Positions 54,915 through 64,000 of a stretch of DNA of 64,000 nucleotides are shown in pieces. The notes under the pieces were generated by a model. That model saw only the letters and a program-made list of their open reading frames with translations, was not told the origin of the DNA and made no database searches. The position numbers were made by a program, and so were the translations under genes. Each line of letters begins with the position of its first letter. Positions within the stretch are counted from its first letter, which is position 1. Source of the stretch: Calvatia gigantea (taxonomy: Eukaryota; Basidiomycota; Agaricomycetes; Agaricales; Lycoperdaceae); NCBI GenBank assembly GCA_025093985.1, contig JACAAK010000026.1, forward strand, positions 1 through 64,000, written 5' to 3'.

Positions 54915-56689
54915 ATGAGCTTGAACCCAGATGAATATAGAGAACCGAATCTCAAAGTCACCAATGATGAATCTGAAACATCAGATGAAGAAGAAACAGG
55001 GAACCCCAAAGTACCTGAAGAACCAACTGGAGGAACACATGATGAATCCAGAGCAAACCCAGCAGAAGAAGAAGTATTATCAGAACTTCTAAACGAACTC
55101 GACCTAGCAGAGGAAGAGTTAACCCATTAGGAGAACCCGAGACAGGAGAAATGTTACGTGCGTTACCTTACTTCGCAACCGGGCCCGGATCGTCTCCACT
55201 CAGGGAGAGGTTCAACGCTATAGCCCAGGAGTATTTGACAAGTCTCAATGACTTCTGTGCAGGCTTCGGATCGCTCCCTTGAGTAGAAGCTCGCGCTTGC
55301 CTGAGAAGTCCGAGTTAAATGTCACTGCAGTCCCCAAGGTTGTTAACCTTGTAGCAGACGAGCGAAGATAAGGAAGCTTGTTACTAAAATAACCTAAAGT
55401 AATACAAAGTACTACTTAAGGTTTATATACTAGCTGTGAATAGGAGATGAGAGATTACGTAGTTAAGTAGATATGAGTCAATGAGAACTACTACGGGTTA
55501 ATTGGTAATCTAAGGAATCATAGGGATAAGTGAAATGAATAGAAGAATGAGTACGAGTCATAAGAAGATGGAGTCAGGTAAAGAGAAGTACGATGATGGG
55601 AAAGATGAAGATGAAACAGGAACATGATTCAGAATGAATCATAAGAAGCAAAGGTAGAAGTACATGTGATAAATAAATAAAGAACGGACCGGGGTATACA
55701 ACAAGAAGAATGGAAAGTCTGTATGGAAGGTTAATACGTTGATGTGGAGAATCCGGGGGTGTGGTAAGTTCGTAACAAGAAATCAGACAAATCAAGCTCA
55801 GATGAAACAGAATCAGAAACCAGCTCTGATATGACTGATAATGTAGTAGTACCCACAACAATGCCCAGTGGGAAAGGCTTAGTGCCAGACCCAGGATTTT
55901 TCGACAGTACCCACACCAAATTTGATGATTGGTGGAGAGCAATGATGTTCTTCATGAAATTCAACAAAATAGTCTCAGTAGATGACAAGGCTATAGTGGT
56001 CTTAGCCAGGCTAAGAGGAGGGACAGCAGGAGCCTATGTGGCCATGAAGGCCCCATAAATCCTAGACAGAGAAGACTTGGTAGATTGGAAAGCATTCTCT
56101 GAGGACTTTAGAAAGACCTTCTCCAATGATGCCTCGAACAGCAAAGCAGAATGGCAAATTGAGAAATTCAAACAAGGGAACAAAAACACAGCCAACTATC
56201 TAATCAAGTTCCAAGTCCTAAAGAGCAAGGCAAAGACAGACAACAAACACACAATGTTTCTACTCAAGAAGAATGCCAGGCAGGACATCATCCATACCAT
56301 CACAGGCTACCCACCTAGTACCAGACCAGACACCTATGCAGAATGGACAGAAGCTATTCTTGCCATGGGGCAAGGGTATGGAGCATCAGAATACTGAGGA
56401 GATAAGAAAAACCAACACTGGAATGACCTATGGAGGAATGGGAGAACCAATAGAGATAGGTAGCAGACGTTACATCTTCAATGCGAAAGAGGAACCAAAA
56501 TGCTACAATTGTGGCATTTTCAGCCACATTGCCAAGGACTACAAGAAGCCCAAAGGGCTAACCTGTTACAACTGTGGGAAAACAGGTCACATCACCATAG
56601 TTTGCACTGCACCCAAGAAAGTACAAATCCAAGCAGTAGAGGAAACCAGCCCAGGAGAACAGAAGGATTTTTCTGAAGACTCCAAGTAG
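54915..56689 (+). pseudogene. gag: Gypsy-A3 Gag, split by a solo LTR
   Basis: Starts at the same ATG as A1 gag. Interrupted by a TAG near 55128, by the solo LTR 55152-55777, by TAA near 56056 and by a frameshift near 56395-56410. Capsid text (FDDWWRAMMFFMKFN) and both knuckles are readable. The first knuckle has lost its last Cys (KDYKKP in place of KDCKKP), and the second reads CYNCGKTGHITIVC. The heptamer is at 56665-56671 and the stop TAG at 56687-56689. Confidence 0.88.
55152..55777 (-). repeat. Solo LTR of Gypsy-B
   Basis: 626 bp, close to the Gypsy-B LTRs, in the same orientation. Flanked by AGAAA (55147-55151 and 55778-55782). Removing it joins the A3 gag frame. Confidence 0.94.
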
Positions 56690-59600
56690 GTGCTACCTCG
56701 TGAGTCAAACAAACTGTATCTAGGATATCAGAAAAATACTACATGATTCCTCAGAAATGAAGGCGTACATTAAACCTAAAAGGGGCCATTCAAACTCCAA
56801 ACAAAGAAATCATGGTTGACACCATCATTGATTCAGGATGCACCACCAGCAGCATCAGCAAAAAGCTTGTAGACAAAGAACAGATCCCCACAAGAAAACT
56901 AAAACAAGAAATCATGGTCCTCAACACTGATGGGACAACAAATCAAGGAGGAAAGGTTATGGAAACTGCCACTATTAAAATGGAAATCAAGGTATACAAG
57001 GAGATGATTGAAGCATCAGTAGTCCAACTCCAAGACAGAGCAGAAATATTCCTAGGACATGACTGGCTAACCAAACATAATCCTGAAGTGGACTGGAAAA
57101 AAGGAGAAATCAAATTCACCCGATGCCCACCAGACTGCCATTTCCCACACCAGAGTATCCAGGTCACCCAAAAAATCTGAAGCATGGCCATCACAGAAGA
57201 CATATGGAAAGAAGAGGACGAGCCAGACCCAACCGAACTAGCAGATCTGCCAGACTATGTTCAGCTGTTCACATACCTATTTAACAAAACAACCTTCGAT
57301 AAGTTACCGCAATGGACAGAATGGGACCATGAAATAATCCTAACTGAGGATGCACCCAAAGAAATAAGTGCTGGGACATACAACATGACAATCAAGGAAC
57401 AGGACAAACTCAAGGCTTTCATTAAGGAAAACCTTGAGTCAGGATGCATATGGCCATCAAAATCTCCATACATAGCCCCCACCTTCTTTATACCAAAGAA
57501 AGATAGTTCAAAATGATTAATCCAGAACTACAGATAATTAAACAATGTAGTGGTAAAGGACAAAATGCCACTACCCAGAATCGGAGAAGTAATTGACAAA
57601 TTGGGAAAAGCAAAATACTTCAACAAACTTGACCTCATTTGGGGATACAACAACATTAGAATCAAGGAAGGAGATGAATGGAAAGCAACATTTTTGACCA
57701 ACAAAGGATTGTTCAAACCAACTGTAATGTATTTTGGGCTAAGCAACTCACCTGGAACATTCTCCAGGATGATGACAAGCATCTTCCAAGACCTGCTGCA
57801 AAACAGAGACATTGTAAACTATATGGACAACTTTGTAATCCCAGGGGATACCAAGGAACAATTAAAAGAAAGAATGATACAGTTCTTAATGCGAGCAGCC
57901 AAATACAACCTTTGCTTTAAATGGACAAAGTGCATATTCAATGCCAAGGAAATTCCCATGTTGGGAGTAAAAATAGGACATGGACACATCAAAATGGAGG
58001 AAGAGAAAGTCAAGGCAGTATGAGATTGGCCAGAGCCCAAAAACAAAAAGGGAGTGGAACGCTTCCTAGGCTTTGTGAATTACTACTGCCAGTTCATCAA
58101 GAACTTCAGTAAAATCGTGGCCCTACTCAACCAGCTCAAAAGAGCTGTTGAATGGAACTGGGAACAAGAACACCAGTCAGCATTCAATGAATTAAAACAA
58201 TGAATCATGGAAGAACCCACCCTGATGCTGCCACAGAGAAAGGGACAATTTCAAGTAGAAGTCGATGCCTCAAACTATGCACTAGGAGGAGTCCTATCAC
58301 AAGAACAAGACAAGAGATGGCACCCAATTGTATTCACATTGCAGACACTCTCCCCAGCAGAATGAAACTATGAGATCTATAACAAGGAATTATTGGCCAT
58401 TATCCACACCCTAAAAGAATGGCAACACTATCTACTAGACACAGAGGAGAAATCTGAAATCTGGACTGACCATGAAAATCTCAAGTACTACAGAGAGCCC
58501 CAGAAACTCAATGGATGACAAGCAAGATGGTACTTAAGATTACAGGACTATGACTTCACACTATGACATGTGCCAGACAAGACAAACATGAAAGCAGACT
58601 TACTGTCCAGAATTTGCCAAGAACCAGACAAGGAAAACGATGGAGTAATTACCATGATCTGGAAAAGTTGGCTACAAGGCAAATCAGAAAACAAAGAAGA
58701 GTCTGAAGAAACCATCTTGCTCTACACGGAATTATTCATCATACTGACATTCATGGACCAGATAAAGGCAAATCACCAGAGAGATATGAGCATCACTATG
58801 AAGCTTCTAAACAAGGAATCCAATATCACAGAACATAATGGGATCATCTACAGGAAAAACAACATGTATGTACTATCAGACCCCACACTCCATGAAGAAA
58901 TTCTACAACAATATCATGATGCACTGGACATGGGACACCCAGGACAACATAGGATGATTGAACTGATCACCAGGGACTATTGGTGGCCATCCATATGAAA
59001 TGACACCAGGAAATACATCAAAGGATGTCAGAGCTGTCAAAGGAACAAACCTCGCATAACGCCATTGAAAATGCCACTATACCCACTTCCAATACCAAAT
59101 GGGCCATGGGAAGAGATAAGTATCAACCTCATTGGGCCACTACCAGAATTGGAAGGAAAAGATGCCATCCTGGTAGTTGTTGACCAGTTCACAAAAATGA
59201 TATGGCTCATGCCAACAAAAACAGACATATCATCAAAAGGAATCACACAACTTTACAGGAACGAAATATGGAAACTACATGGGGTACCATGGAAAGTCCT
59301 CAGTGACTGAGGACCACAATTCACATCAGAATTCACCAGAGAATTGTTCAAAGGATTAGGAATAGAACGAACTCTATCAACAGTCTACTATCCCCAAACA
59401 GACAGACAAATGGAACAAATCAACTGAGAAGTCAAAACATACCTTTGCCTATACTGCAACTATAAACAAGACAACTGGGTGAATTGGCTACCCATGGCTG
59501 AGTTCCAGTACAATGACAAAAGGCACAGTGGAACACAGGAGACACCATTCTACCTCAATTATGGACAACACCCTTGGAAAGGGAAAGACTGTGGAGTAAT

Positions 59601-60217
59601 GAACAACCCCAGTAGTACCGAATTCCTAAAACAACTATGGAATGCAAGAGAGAACTCTGTGGTAGCACTACAATCATATTAAGAAAAGATAAAACAAACC
59701 CATGACAACAGCAAGCTGCACATAACACAATATCAAATTGGTGATGAAGTATGGCTAGAAAACACAAATATCCATACCAATCAGCCATCAAAGAAGCTAG
59801 GCCAGAAAAGGTATGGGCCTTTCCAAATCAAGGAAAAGATAGGAGAAGTGGCATATCAGCTCACATTACCAGAAGGATGGGCCATTCATGATGTGTTTAA
59901 TGAGCAGCTGCTAACCCCAGTACAGAAAGCAGCATTCCCAAGGCAGTGGAAACTACCAGCACCCAAGCCAGTGATCATCAATAATGAAGAAGAATATGAG
60001 GTAGAGGAGATCCGAGGATGACGAAAATGGGGATGGGATTATCAATTTCTAGTACACTGGAAAGGATATAACAATGAGGATGATATGTGGACAGCAGAGT
60101 CAAACCTGACAAATGCTCAAGATGCAATAGCAGATTACCAAAAGAGGCATCCAGAGGATACCCATAAAAAGAGGGGCAGAAAAACCAAAAAATCATCACC
60201 CAACTAAAAGAAACTAG
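56690..60217 (+). pseudogene. pol: Gypsy-A3 Pol with many stops
   Basis: All domains are readable: protease DSGCTTS near 56830, RT whose catalytic box reads YMDN (about 57823; second Asp to Asn), RNase H, HHCC finger, DDE core (in the second motif SDRG has become SD-stop-G) and chromodomain (FLVHWKGYNNEDDMW), ending at TAG 60215-60217. It shares with A1 the TGA just before the protease (after CAG AAA, near 56758) and the TGA in the integrase finger (58996-58998). Numerous other TGA/TAA codons. Confidence 0.9.
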
Positions 60218-60223
60218 CCAGAC

Positions 60224-61214
60224 ATGCCTTCCTCCCAAGCCAACCATGTTACCATCCACTCCCTCATCCACCCCAATCTGACCACAATCTCATCCGTTCC
60301 CCTCTCAGAACCAGGCAACAGCCAAGCACCTGTATCCCAAGGCACTCGCTACAACCTCACCACCATACCATCCCCAGTACAGGGACTTCTTGAATCCCTA
60401 CTAAAAGATGTTGACAAAGCCACCAATAGCAAAATAGAAACCATTACTATCCAAAACAAGTGATTAGTTGTCAACCAACACATCGCCCTTGCTACTGTAT
60501 GCATTACCTTTGCCAACATGTATGCGGGGTTTGCCAATACGTCCTCATCCACTAACCAGCATATCCCCGCCATCTTCCAAGCCCTAGACCAATCCACACT
60601 CACACCCAGCAAACAAGACTGTGTCCACAGCCTCCACAACCACATCAACCTTGAACTTGAGATATTCAAATACCTTGATATTGCTGACATATTCCTAGAA
60701 CTTGCCAATGTAGCCATGAACCTACTCAGATGTAACAAGACCACTGAAGATCCAGAGGTCAATGCCCTCATTGACAGGATCCATAGTACCCTTTCCAAAT
60801 TACACAGTATGATCAACCCCACGCTACTGACCCAAGCCGATATACCCATGGACAAAGAAACTACCATCTCCATGAAAGAAGAAGTCAACTCTCTCCACTG
60901 TTTTATAAAAACCATCACTTCACCACAACTTGTATCAGTTTTTCTCCCACCTACAAGGTTCCACACTGTATTACCAGGCCAAGAAAAGGACCAACATTAT
61001 TGGAGGACAATAGTCAAGAGCTATTGGGACAACTCCACCATGACTGATTTTCCATTCAATGGTGTCCCAGTCCCTATCCACCAGGACGGATGAAGCCACT
61101 TACCTGTCTTCTTTGCATGGTCAAACAATGGAAAATACCTCATTGGGGCCACCAAGAAAGCCCTTGCCTCTGCTGTAGTCAATGGCGACTTTGACAAAGC
61201 TTCCTGAGGCATGA
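60224..61214 (+). pseudogene. Gypsy-A3 ORF3
   Basis: Third homolog of the unknown protein. ATG 60224 is again six bases after the pol stop and in the same frame. Stops include TGA 60461-60463 and TGA near 61091, and one extra A near 61197 shifts the last codons before the common end. The conserved blocks LPGQEKDQHYW, FPFNGVPVPI and GATKKALA are intact. Confidence 0.85.
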
Positions 61215-61232
61215 AGCCAAATTGGGGGATAT

Positions 61233-61535
61233 TGTTATGGTTTTCTACTGATCAAGTCACATTCCGTCCTTGTCTGCATTCCTGTTCCTAGTATATCTGT
61301 TTCAGCTATTCCTGTCAAGTGACCCCCACCTATGACTTGTATTAACTACTGTGCCAGCCTGATCAGATGTTTCACATAGTTACTCCATCCATTCAACTGG
61401 ATGACCCCCTGTATTTAAGTGTACATACATCCACTGTATTCGGTATGCTTAACCACCTTTGTTCTCTCCCCTTACTCGCCCTCAAGACTTAGCCCAAGCT
61501 GTAACCTGAGGTCTTATCAGACTAAGGTCATAACA
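61233..61535 (+). repeat. Gypsy-A3 3' LTR
   Basis: 303 bp matching 54529-54831 with numerous transitions. Preceded by a G5-containing tract and followed by ATTGT. Confidence 0.94.
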
Positions 61536-61626
61536 ATTGTGGCATTTGGCTGGATGTCGGAGTTGTTAATCATCCCTTTGATGTACTTCATGTCAACTTC
61601 TACAACCAGATCCTTCACTCCTATAA
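61536..61626 (-). pseudogene. Gypsy-C relic: middle of RNase H
   Basis: Minus strand: GVKDLVVEVDMKYIKGM, then NNSDIQPNA, the RNase H text between the two insertions. It joins 62254 onward (KIWII|GVKD) when the solo LTR is removed, and 54528 when Gypsy-A3 is removed. Confidence 0.85.
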
Positions 61627-62248
61627 TGTTAAGTGCAGGTCACGTGGGTGAGATGACCAGAGTCTAGATGCCCAGGATGATGCATGGATGCGGACGAAGA
61701 TGGACAAAGCGGGTGAACTCAGGAGGACCATGGCTTCAACACATGTGTTGCACCCTCCTGCTGACGAGTGGTCCTAACTTCAGAATAAGGGATGAGGACA
61801 GAGTCAGAGGCAGAGACAGAGACAAAGATAGAGGTAGAATAGAAGTAGTATGTCGCTAAGTAGATTTCAGACTGAGGATTACAGGCGAAGTAGCTATGGT
61901 TTATATACGCAAGGAAGTGTGGTTCTACAAAAGGAAACTACTACGACTTCAGGTGCAGGCCAGGTATGGCCGCTAGATAAAAACACTGGGAATGCAACTA
62001 GCTAAAAGGAATAAGGTGAAACAGGAATGATATGAACAGTAAAAGGGATTGCAAGGGAAATGGGAGTAGGTATGATGACTGGAGAAATGTACAAGGAGGA
62101 TAATCGGAAATTAACGTCAGACATAATAGTAAGAATGGAGAGCGGGGGAGACAGGGGAGAGTGGGTGAGAGCAAATGGTAAATAAAATATAAAGTATAGT
62201 CCAGGTAAGAGCGGGTGAAGTGGGTGAGCGTGTGTACAGGTTGTGACA
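61627..62248 (-). repeat. Solo LTR of an unseen LTR-retrotransposon family
   Basis: 622 bp with ends TG...CA (plus strand TGTTAAGTG...TTGTGACA), flanked by TATAA (61622-61626 and 62249-62253). Excision restores the Gypsy-C RNase H frame exactly. It has no similarity by eye to the other LTRs here. Strand is a guess. Confidence 0.85.
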
Positions 62249-62253
62249 TATAA

Positions 62254-64000
62254 TCCAAATCTTGACATCTTTTAGTGCTTGGAATACACCAAATAACTCC
62301 AGCTTCACTTGCAAGTATCATAATTCATGATCATTGAGTGTGATTGAGCCAAATCTTGAGGGATAGCATTTGTTGTCATTGCCTTGTTGTGAGAGAATGT
62401 AGCCAACTGCAATATGGGAGGTGTCGACTGCAAGTGTGACTTCATTAGGGCTCAAGTAGTTGATAGCTCGGATAGCAGGTAAGTTTTGCACAAGTGTCTT
62501 GAGTTCATCTATAGCAGCTTGGTGTTCCTCTGTAAACTCGAATTCAACCTCTTTCTTTATCAGGTGAACTAACAGCCTTGAGATAGCTGTGAAGTCCTTG
62601 ATAAACATCCAGATGGTCCCTAATGTCCCAAGGAACCCCCTTATCTCCATAACATTCCTGTATGGTGGCCAGTCAACCACTTTCTGGACTCTGGCAGTAT
62701 CTGGCAAGCGACCTTCATAAGTACAAAGATGTCTGACAACAAGGGCAGATAGGGTGCAGAAGTGGGATTTCTTAGCTGAGAAGGTCCTTCCTGCATGTTT
62801 GATGCATTGGAGGACTTGGTTGACATTGTTGAGGTGTTTCCATACAAATTTTCATATGTTGGGGTTTTCAGGGATCACTTCAAAGCTGTCCACAGTTTCA
62901 TAATGAGTTGCGGGTCCCTTGACAGGTACATCATTGACAAAGGGCATGGTGATGTGGGGGATTTTGGGTTGGAGAAGGTGTGAGAGGTTGCCTTGTTGAA
63001 TTTACATGAAGTTGGTGTAACCCATCAGGATAGAGGTGAGGCAAAGGGTGCTGACAGGGCATTGGAATGTTGTGAAGTCTCTAGATTCAGGTGCTAGTGA
63101 GCACTGATCAAATCCAACAAATAAGTCAAAAACAGCATAGCATCCTTGTCCTCCAAATGACTCTGCATAGTGTTCCACAGTAGGCAGCAGTCCACTGTCC
63201 TTAATTGTGATGGCATTGAGTGGCTGTAAGTTGTGTATGAGCCATAGTGATTTCCCATCCTTCTTGAGTATACAAAACCATTGTGATTGATAGGACAAGT
63301 TGGATGGTTCATAAATGCCAGCTCCAATCTTTGCTTTGATGATTTTGACAACTTGGTAGTAGATTCCAGGTGGTATTGGTATATTCTTGCATACCCAGGG
63401 AACATGTTCAATAGTGGGGATAGTGACAGGGTCAAAATATTCATCTGAGAACTTTCCCTTCTCCTCCTCAGACCATGTGAAGGCAAGTTCTTGTGCCTTG
63501 ATAAGGTGGTGTACAAGCTTTTCCTCCTCATCTGATAAGAAATTCTCTTTGTTAACCTGCATAGCCTCTTTGCATTCTAGAGTGTAGTGTAAGCTTGGTG
63601 TGAAGTCGGAAGGATGAGTAGGGAGCTTAGGCATGTTTTCTAATGGGTTGTAGGGAATTCATCACACAATGCAAAAATTTTTGGGAAGGGTGGTTGCAAC
63701 TGGTCATATTTAGTTCATGACTTTCTTGTAGGCAAACTTGAAGCTTCAATATGGTGCACATAGTTTATAATATTAGGGAAGGAGATGTCATATATTTCTT
63801 GAGGTTTGTTGATAGGGGAGAATGACAAGGAAGTGAAAGTGAGTGGAGAGATCATGTAGTAGGATAGTGTGTCAATGGATAAGGAAGGTGGATTATGTGA
63901 TGTGGAATCTCCTTGACTGATAGCAGCTGAATCATCAATATTTAAAAACCCAAGCTGGACTGAAGGAAGTGGCAGATACATGGTCTGGTTGGTATAGTGA
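62254..64000 (-). pseudogene. Gypsy-C relic: protease-RT linker, RT and start of RNase H
   Basis: Minus-strand Pol text running off the window edge. From the right: linker region (63981-63640); the approach to RT (EEEKLVHHLIKAQELAF, PTIEHVPWV); RT fingers and palm (GAGIYEPSNLSYQSQWFCI, LIHNLQPLNAITIKDS, GQGCYAVFDLFVGFDQ, about 63330-63110); the catalytic box reading PFVNDVPV near 62930, where relatives have FIDDVPV; the thumb (VVDWPPYRNVMEIRGFLG near 62660); and RNase H (LAVDTSHIAVGYILSQ). A frame from 63634 to 63002 is still open. It is the same family type as Gypsy-D. Confidence 0.9.

Larger units (their letters stand above)
54529..61535 (+). mobile_element. Gypsy-A3: older copy of Gypsy-A
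   Basis: 303-bp LTRs (54529-54831 and 61233-61535) with target duplication ATTGC/ATTGT (one C-to-T difference). Inserted in the RNase H of Gypsy-C. Removal joins the frame PNAT/INQWIA. All genes are full length but peppered with transitions. A solo Gypsy-B LTR interrupts gag. Confidence 0.94.

Overview
The window looks like a transposon-dense piece of a filamentous fungal genome, most likely an Agaricomycete (mushroom-forming basidiomycete). The reasons are the element types: Ty1/copia elements, chromodomain Ty3/gypsy elements, a second large gypsy type whose integrase and RT text is typical of mushroom genomes, a Tc1/mariner element, and a broken NACHT/NLR gene of the kind these fungi carry in large families. 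I see no intact host gene, and no rRNA, tRNA gene or CRISPR array. The species cannot be named from the sequence.

Layout. 1-3020: old sequence with no recognisable gene. 3021-18226: Copia-1 (+, 408-bp LTRs, TSD TAGAG). Its 5' LTR is split by a young chromovirus, Gypsy-A1 (3343-9737, 309-bp LTRs, TSD CTACT), and its gag is split by a piece of another gypsy gag that itself carries a 706-bp repeat. 18227-23287: relics. These include a gypsy integrase (Gypsy-D) split at a TA by a 1.6-kb Tc1/mariner element (19797-21402) and a solo copia LTR (22585-23000). 23288-32180: an NLR pseudogene on the minus strand, split by Copia-2 (23847-30624, 545-bp LTRs, TSD GAGCT), a non-coding copia derivative.

32624-64000: a nest built on an old minus-strand gypsy relic (Gypsy-C, pieces at 42491-42861, 52811-54528, 61536-61626 and 62254-64000). 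Into it went the second copy of the 706-bp repeat, itself split by Gypsy-B (33001-42153, minus, 628-bp LTRs, TSD TAGTA). Two older copies of the A family also went in: Gypsy-A2 (42862-52805, TSD GAGAC) and Gypsy-A3 (54529-61535, TSD ATTGC/ATTGT). So did a solo LTR of an otherwise unseen family (61627-62248, TSD TATAA). A3 carries a solo Gypsy-B LTR (55152-55777, TSD AGAAA). A2 carries two captured copia fragments with long flanking direct duplications.

How the elements work. Gypsy-A and Gypsy-B are both chromoviruses (PR-RT-RNaseH-IN-chromodomain), and both show the same unusual control set. Their predicted transcript 5' end is complementary to the sequence 2 nt after the 5' LTR, as in self-priming Tf1-type elements. 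Both have a G_GAT_TTT -1 frameshift heptamer at the gag/pol overlap. Both carry an additional gene downstream of pol. In Gypsy-A this ORF3 lies in the pol frame, two codons after the pol stop, in all three copies. In Gypsy-B it ends in a triple Cys/His zinc array. Copia-1 and Copia-2 share a primer site matching the anticodon arm of initiator tRNA-Met. Copia-2 has kept only the cis-acting ends and is probably moved by Copia-1-type proteins. Many copies carry CGA-to-TGA style changes, which fits deamination of methylated CpG.
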